DNA of 10,455 nucleotides from Lonsdalea quercina subsp. quercina. GTDB lineage: Bacteria; Pseudomonadota; Gammaproteobacteria; Enterobacterales; Enterobacteriaceae. The stretch is from assembly GCF_000688655.1 (NCBI RefSeq), contig NZ_JIBO01000001.1, positions 115,221 through 125,675 of the forward strand. The letters run 5' to 3'. The stretch's first letter is position 1; each line of letters starts with the position of its first letter. The notes beneath the pieces are model-generated. The model had not been told where the DNA came from and searched no databases. It saw only the letters and a list, made by a program, of their open reading frames with translations. Positions 7,369 through 10,455 of the stretch are shown one piece after another. The translations under genes and the position numbers were made by a program.

Positions 7369-7517
7369 CGATAAGCGTGCGATATCGGCGTCAGGATGAG
7401 AATGAGAAAATCAAAAAAGGAATGAGAGAGAAAATATATAGTGTGGTAATTATTTGATGGATTGTATTGGCTTGATTTTGAGTTGTCGCTTATGGACATA
7501 CCTAATATGACAGGCAG

Positions 7518-7540
7518 CTTTGTGCCATAAGGGGACAAAG
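7518..7540. promoter_or_regulatory. Imperfect palindrome, candidate operator
   Basis: CTTTGTGCC and GGGACAAAG form 9-base arms with one central mismatch around a 5-base spacer (ATAAG). It lies in the middle of the divergent region, next to a TTGACA hexamer (7541-7546) that has no matching -10 at normal spacing. Size and symmetry fit a dimeric repressor site, but no regulator gene is in view. Confidence 0.35.
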
Positions 7541-7596
7541 TTGACATAACTATACCTATCAACGCGGAGCAAGCCAGTCAGTTGGTGATGGGAGTG

Positions 7597-7616
7597 AGTT
7601 GTCAAAAGTTGTCGCC
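7597..7616 (+). repeat. Tandem AGTTGTC direct repeats, one helical turn apart
   Basis: Two copies of AGTTGTC begin at 7597 and 7607, exactly ten bases apart, so both face the same side of the helix. A third copy is at 7481-7487 (AGTTGTCGCT, matching eight bases of the 7607 copy). The related AGTTGAC lies at 7539-7545. The set may be an iterated binding site. Confidence 0.35.
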
Positions 7617-7679
7617 CGCTACCATCTCCATCGGAGATTCTTAAGTTTACGCACTCTAAGTTACAGTTGCTTCAAATAG

Positions 7680-7707
7680 TTGCCAAAATACTGAAATCGA
7701 GTTTAAT
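7680..7707 (+). promoter_or_regulatory. Sigma-70 promoter for the nuclease-TPR gene
   Basis: A -35 box TTGCCA (7680-7685, five of six bases of consensus) and a -10 box TTTAAT (7702-7707, five of six) are 16 bases apart. Transcription would start near 7714 and leave a leader of about 35 bases before the ATG at 7749. The nearby AGTTGTC repeats lie upstream of the -35 box. Confidence 0.55.
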
Positions 7708-7748
7708 AGGGGGATGATATCTCAGCACACAGTATACAGGGACACAAA

Positions 7749-9689
7749 ATGCATCATTTAAATGATTTCCCCAAAAGAGATAGAAACCACAGGATTGAAA
7801 GACTTGCGATATCAGCTTTTGAACATTTCCTTAGAGATTCAAATGATTTTTTCATTCAAAGTCAGGATATAAATGATTACGGCGTAGACTATCAACTCGA
7901 AATCACAACAAATGGTCAAGCAACTAATATTAGATTGTTTGTTCAACTAAAAGGTACTGAGCAAGAATTGAATAATGATGGATCGGTCAGCATATCTGTT
8001 AATAGAGCTAACCTGAATTATCTATTAATGCACCCCTATTCTTTTTATGTGTGTTTCCATGCCCCAAGTAATAGTCTAAAAATAACATTCGCTGAAAGCG
8101 TGATTCGAAGCTATGAACAGTCTGAAAAGCAATGGATTGAGCAAGAAACACTCACTGTAAAATTCATTGAGGATATTTCTGACTCTCGTTTGCATGAAAT
8201 TGCAGAGGTGGCTAGATTTAATGCCATGAGTGACCGTAATGCTAGAATCGAGTTGATAACAAATCATATTTCAAATGTTAGCGATGTTATTAATAAAGTC
8301 ATACCGAAGATACATATACCAGAAGATAAAAAATTAGCTCATGAATTACTTAATTCATTGTATGAAAATAACTATGATGATGTAATAAGTGCTAATTTTT
8401 ATGAGTTTTTAGCTATTTTCGGCCCTGACCATCCGGCTATGATCATTCCATATATGTCGGAAATTAATAAAGCTATGGATAGAGTTAATGGCAATGAAGA
8501 AAGGGTTTTAAATGGTATACAATATCTTAGAGATAGATTGGAAGAGGGTAATATAACAAAGGGAAGTTTATATTATTCAATAGGTAATGGGTTTACGGCT
8601 CTTGACAGGGACAAAGAAGCTATTCAAGAGTATAAGACTGCTCTTGAGCATATAATCGAAGCAGAGAAATTAGCTGCGCAATGCTACAAAAATATGGGTA
8701 GTAGTTACTCAAAGCTAGGGAATAAAAATGAAGCATATGAATGCTATAAGAAGGCACTTGAGTTAGAACCAAACTTAAGTGAAGCTAATTTAGCTTTGGG
8801 AGTAATTCATAATCGTAGGGGTAATTATGAATTGGCATTAGAATATTTAGACAGAGTGCTTTTCCCAGGAAATTACCAGCATAAACTAATATATGTTGAA
8901 AAATGGAGAATAAACACTCTTTTCAATATGGGGGATTATCGTTCGGCATATAGAGAGATTAATAGTCTATTAACTCGGAATGATAATAAAGAGGACTTAT
9001 GGAAATGGTGCTTAATGCTAGTTGCAGCGTTCTGTCGAACTTCGACTGCTTCTGCTAAACTTAGCTTGCCTTTTTGGGCTCGCTTTTTAGAATTCTACCC
9101 TAATCACCCTGATGCATCTAGAGAAATTCTATTGGCGAAAAATTACTTAAGAGTTAATGATAATTTAACTAAATATTCGTACCATGATTTTAAGAAGGAG
9201 TTTGAACTGCGAATAAATAATGTTAGTAATGAAGATAGTGCTTTCCTGTGGGATCGTATAGGTCATTGGGCACAAGATGAAGACGAGTGGGAAGATGCAG
9301 AGATACACTTCCGTAAAGCATATGGAATTGCGGGTGGCGAATATGGATATTGTCTTGGAGTAGCTCTGAATCATCTTGGTCGCTTCCAAGAAAGCTTGCC
9401 TATTTTGGTTGAGCAAGCTGAAAAAATCCAACCTGATGATTTTAGCTGGTTCCAAGTCGCTGTTGCCTACGAATTTCAAGGATATATTCAAGAGGCAATC
9501 GATTCTTATGAAAAATGCTTATCAATAAATAAGAATAACGAATTGGCATTGTTCAATCTTGGAGGTCTTTACTGGAATTCGAGAAATTATGATGAAGCAA
9601 GTCGTGTCTGGAAGCTGGCAGTAGCGTATTATCCCGAGCATGAGCTTTCGCAGAAACTTCGAAAGGATATTCCATTTATTTTAAATTGA
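7749..9689 (+). CDS. DUF4365-like (PD-(D/E)XK-type) domain fused to TPR repeats, putative defence or effector protein
   Basis: This 646-residue cytosolic protein has two parts. Residues about 10-160 match what I know of DUF4365: HRIERLA (15-20), YGVDYQLEI (44-52) and FVQLKGTE (64-71), then SISVNRANLNYLL and a strand-rich region. Asp47, Glu51 and Gln66-x-Lys68 have the order of a PD-(D/E)XK nuclease active site, so nucleic acid cleavage is plausible but unproved. From about 270 to 630 there are TPR-type helix pairs, clearest at 272-300, 306-340, 343-372, 500-527, 532-560, 565-597 and 598-627, with consensus such as YSKLGNKNEAYECYKKALEL. These form a binding surface for protein or peptide. Start ATG has CAGGGA eight bases upstream. 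The gene is visibly richer in A+T than the VirB genes and is transcribed away from them alone, so it looks like recently acquired cargo. Other possibilities are a regulator or a toxin. Confidence 0.8.
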   Translation: MHHLNDFPKRDRNHRIERLAISAFEHFLRDSNDFFIQSQDINDYGVDYQLEITTNGQATNIRLFVQLKGTEQELNNDGSVSISVNRANLNYLLMHPYSFYVCFHAPSNSLKITFAESVIRSYEQSEKQWIEQETLTVKFIEDISDSRLHEIAEVARFNAMSDRNARIELITNHISNVSDVINKVIPKIHIPEDKKLAHELLNSLYENNYDDVISANFYEFLAIFGPDHPAMIIPYMSEINKAMDRVNGNEERVLNGIQYLRDRLEEGNITKGSLYYSIGNGFTALDRDKEAIQEYKTALEHIIEAEKLAAQCYKNMGSSYSKLGNKNEAYECYKKALELEPNLSEANLALGVIHNRRGNYELALEYLDRVLFPGNYQHKLIYVEKWRINTLFNMGDYRSAYREINSLLTRNDNKEDLWKWCLMLVAAFCRTSTASAKLSLPFWARFLEFYPNHPDASREILLAKNYLRVNDNLTKYSYHDFKKEFELRINNVSNEDSAFLWDRIGHWAQDEDEWEDAEIHFRKAYGIAGGEYGYCLGVALNHLGRFQESLPILVEQAEKIQPDDFSWFQVAVAYEFQGYIQEAIDSYEKCLSINKNNELALFNLGGLYWNSRNYDEASRVWKLAVAYYPEHELSQKLRKDIPFILN

Positions 9690-9699
9690 TTTCCTTTAT

Positions 9700-9765
9700 T
9701 AGCGACGAGCTTAAAGTCGTAATTCATAGAAACAATCATGGATATGGGACATAGGCTCGTTGCTA
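9700..9765. repeat. Long inverted repeat just after the TPR gene
   Basis: TAGCGACGAGC (9700-9710) and GCTCGTTGCTA (9755-9765) are complementary over 11 bases with one G-T-type mismatch, separated by 44 bases. A short nested pair, CGAC/GTCG, lies at 9703-9719. It begins 11 bases after the stop of the TPR gene and could act as a weak terminator or RNA-stabilising structure. No strong T-tract follows. Confidence 0.4.
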
Positions 9766-9971
9766 CAGAAAAATATACTTATATTTGAATGCATATGACC
9801 TCTAAATGTGAATGGCACGATTATGCGGGATACAATTCAGGTCTTCGCTCATAGCAGTTATTTTGCGCTTCTTGCAGACTGCTTTGTGCCAAAAACGGCA
9901 ATATCTAATAGAATATTGCGCGGATCAACGGGACGCAGATCAAATAGCTGTTATTGACGCATGATGCAAAT

Positions 9972-9989
9972 ACCCCGCAAGGGCGGGGT
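9972..9989. terminator. GC-rich terminator hairpin, probably bidirectional
   Basis: Perfect 7-bp stem ACCCCGC / GCGGGGT with loop AAGG. It lies ten bases after the stop of the minus-strand gene ending at 10000, so it most likely ends that transcript. It may also stop rightward transcripts from the TPR gene. The following T-tracts are short on both strands (TTTG and ATTTG), so efficiency is uncertain. Confidence 0.7.
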
Positions 9990-9999
9990 TTGAATGAAG

Positions 10000-10383
10000 C
10001 TACAATCTTTTAATCAGGTTCTCAATATTGTCTGGTTCAAAGTAATGCGGATTAACTTCACCATTTATGAGGAAACCATCTTTTAGTAGGTCTTCAAGCT
10101 CACTCTCTACCTCTTTGTTGAAGATACCTGGATATATTCTCTTGTATGACTGAAAGGTACCTTTCATCTTCCTGCAAGCATTCTCCGCGATTTCGAATGA
10201 GATCTCGTTCCCTGCATTGAAGACCGGTATGAAGATCTCAAGAATATCGTTCTTTAGCTTCTGTTTAAGTTTCTTTTTTTCAACGATATTTGAGTAACAG
10301 ATACCTAAAAAGAAGGTGAAGATACCAGGAACCCAATTGTTAACGAGAACTTCAAAAATCCCTTTAATAGACAAAGTGTCCAC
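10000..10383 (-). CDS. Small membrane-anchored protein of unknown function
   Basis: This 127-residue protein is not one I recognise. One membrane span lies at about 15-33 (NWVPGIFTFFLGICYSNIV), followed at once by a strongly basic stretch EKKKLKQKLKN. That predicts a short outside N-terminus and a cytoplasmic helical domain of about 90 residues. The cytoplasmic part has PVFNAGNEISFEIAENACRK, then a mixed-charge C-terminus ending NLIKRL. The start is GTG (10381-10383); AGGAG lies seven bases upstream and no other start occurs before Met73. It is A+T-rich like the TPR gene and stands alone between two hairpins, suggesting an independently expressed cargo gene. Phage-exclusion or toxin-like roles fit its form, but nothing in the sequence shows either. 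Confidence 0.7.
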   Translation of the reverse strand: MDTLSIKGIFEVLVNNWVPGIFTFFLGICYSNIVEKKKLKQKLKNDILEIFIPVFNAGNEISFEIAENACRKMKGTFQSYKRIYPGIFNKEVESELEDLLKDGFLINGEVNPHYFEPDNIENLIKRL

Positions 10384-10424
10384 TACCTTACTCCTGAGTT
10401 AAGATTTAGGTTCATAAAGCACAA

Positions 10425-10441
10425 ACCCCGTACAAGGCGGG
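10425..10441. terminator. GC-rich hairpin upstream of the small membrane-protein gene
   Basis: ACCCCG and CGGGT arms enclose the loop region TACAAGG, with one bulged base. On the minus strand it reads ACCCG-CCTTGTA-CGGGGT followed by TTG, so it could end a gene lying to the right of the window. Its flanks mirror those of the hairpin at 9972-9989. Confidence 0.45.
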
Positions 10442-10455
10442 TATTAGACGGCAGG

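Larger units (their letters stand above)
7168..7748. other. Divergent regulatory region between the VirB operon and the cargo gene
   Basis: About 580 bases without a convincing gene separate the leftward VirB operon from the rightward nuclease-TPR gene. Elements seen, listed separately where they stand up, are: a boxA-like site (7303-7315), a GC-rich hairpin (7351-7368), a tract almost free of G on the minus strand (7393-7440), a 23-bp imperfect palindrome (7518-7540), AGTTGTC copies (7481, 7597, 7607), a 6-bp hairpin (7624-7638) and the promoter of the rightward gene. No convincing minus-strand sigma-70 promoter was found, so the operon may need an activator or start farther upstream. Confidence 0.6.
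9690..9999. other. Apparently non-coding spacer with several inverted repeats
   Basis: About 310 bases without a supportable gene; only peptides of fewer than 20 codons with no ribosome site begin here. It holds an 11-base inverted repeat (9700-9710 with 9755-9765), a 7-base inverted repeat GCAATAT/ATATTGC (9898-9904 with 9913-9919) and the GC-rich terminator hairpin at its right end. Two similar stretches, ATAGCAGTTATTTTGCGC (9851) and ATAGCTGTTATTGACGC (9944), suggest an old duplication. Base composition rises towards the right half, away from the AT-rich cargo gene. Confidence 0.5.

Noticed and set aside
7392..7398. CATCCTG on the minus strand, resembling the nick-site core YATCCTG of MOBP-type transfer origins
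   Set aside because: Only seven bases match, the next base is A instead of a pyrimidine, and there is no inverted repeat beside it. No relaxase gene is in the window. A chance match is likely enough that I do not call an oriT.
7212..7562. Open frame of 116 codons on the minus strand in the leader of the VirB operon
   Set aside because: No ribosome site at its start, protein rich in unordered Ser/Pro/Arg without recognisable domain, and it runs through the boxA-like site, hairpin and pyrimidine tract. Looks like a chance frame.
7541..7563. TTGACA hexamer at 7541-7546 as a rightward promoter
   Set aside because: A perfect -35 box, but at 15-19 bases downstream there is only GC-rich sequence without a -10 match; the TATACC at 7551 is too close.
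7624..7638. ATCTCC-ATC-GGAGAT hairpin as terminator
   Set aside because: Six-base stem, three-base loop and no T-tract on either strand; it also lies just before a promoter, not after a gene.
7535..7643. Short plus-strand frame with protein-like sequence (includes ITIPINAEQASQLVMG) ending at TAA 7641
   Set aside because: It has no usable start codon behind the AGGGG at 7530-7534 other than TTG followed directly by a stop in another frame. It may be a gene remnant, but nothing supports expression.
9795..9854. 19-codon frame (MTSKCEWHDYAG...) in the spacer
   Set aside because: No ribosome site, too short to judge and without known similarity.
1..10455. CRISPR array, tRNA, rRNA, insertion sequence or transposase
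   Set aside because: Looked for on both strands; no regularly spaced repeats, no cloverleaf or rRNA-like stretch and no transposase-like protein were seen.

Overview
The window is a piece of conjugative DNA from a member of the Enterobacterales. It comes from either an integrative and conjugative element (ICE) or a plasmid of the R6K/IncX, pKM101 and ICEKp type. The genus cannot be fixed from the sequence. The assignment rests on a compact P-type (VirB-like) type IV secretion operon with a fused VirB3-VirB4 ATPase and an internal EexN entry-exclusion lipoprotein. No integrase, replication gene, relaxase, coupling protein, rRNA or tRNA was seen, so plasmid and ICE cannot be separated.

Layout. 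From 7167 leftwards to base 1, on the minus strand, there is one tightly packed operon: a small conserved protein of unknown role, VirB1 (lytic transglycosylase), VirB2 (pilin), VirB3-VirB4 (fused inner-membrane protein and ATPase), VirB5 (pilus-tip adhesin-like), EexN lipoprotein, VirB6 (polytopic membrane channel), VirB7 (46-residue lipoprotein), VirB8 (inner-membrane assembly factor) and the first 79 codons of VirB9. VirB10 and VirB11 presumably follow beyond base 1. Several junctions overlap (ATGA at virB1/virB2 and virB8/virB9; virB7 runs into virB8), which suggests translational coupling. Together these genes build the envelope-spanning mating channel and pilus; EexN probably blocks redundant transfer between cells that already carry the element.

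From 7168 to 7748 lies a long divergent regulatory region. On the operon side it holds a near-perfect boxA sequence, a GC-rich hairpin and a pyrimidine-rich tract. It also holds a 23-bp imperfect palindrome, iterated AGTTGTC motifs, and a good sigma-70 promoter for the rightward gene.

From 7749 to 9689 on the plus strand is a clearly more AT-rich cargo gene. Its 646-residue product joins an N-terminal DUF4365-like domain, which carries PD-(D/E)XK nuclease-type motifs, to a long array of tetratricopeptide (TPR) repeats. It is the most promising candidate here for an undescribed system, possibly a single-gene anti-invader defence. From 9690 to 9999 there is apparently non-coding sequence with inverted repeats. 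From 10000 to 10383 on the minus strand is a small GTG-started membrane-anchored protein bracketed by two mirror-image hairpins, like an independent cargo cassette.
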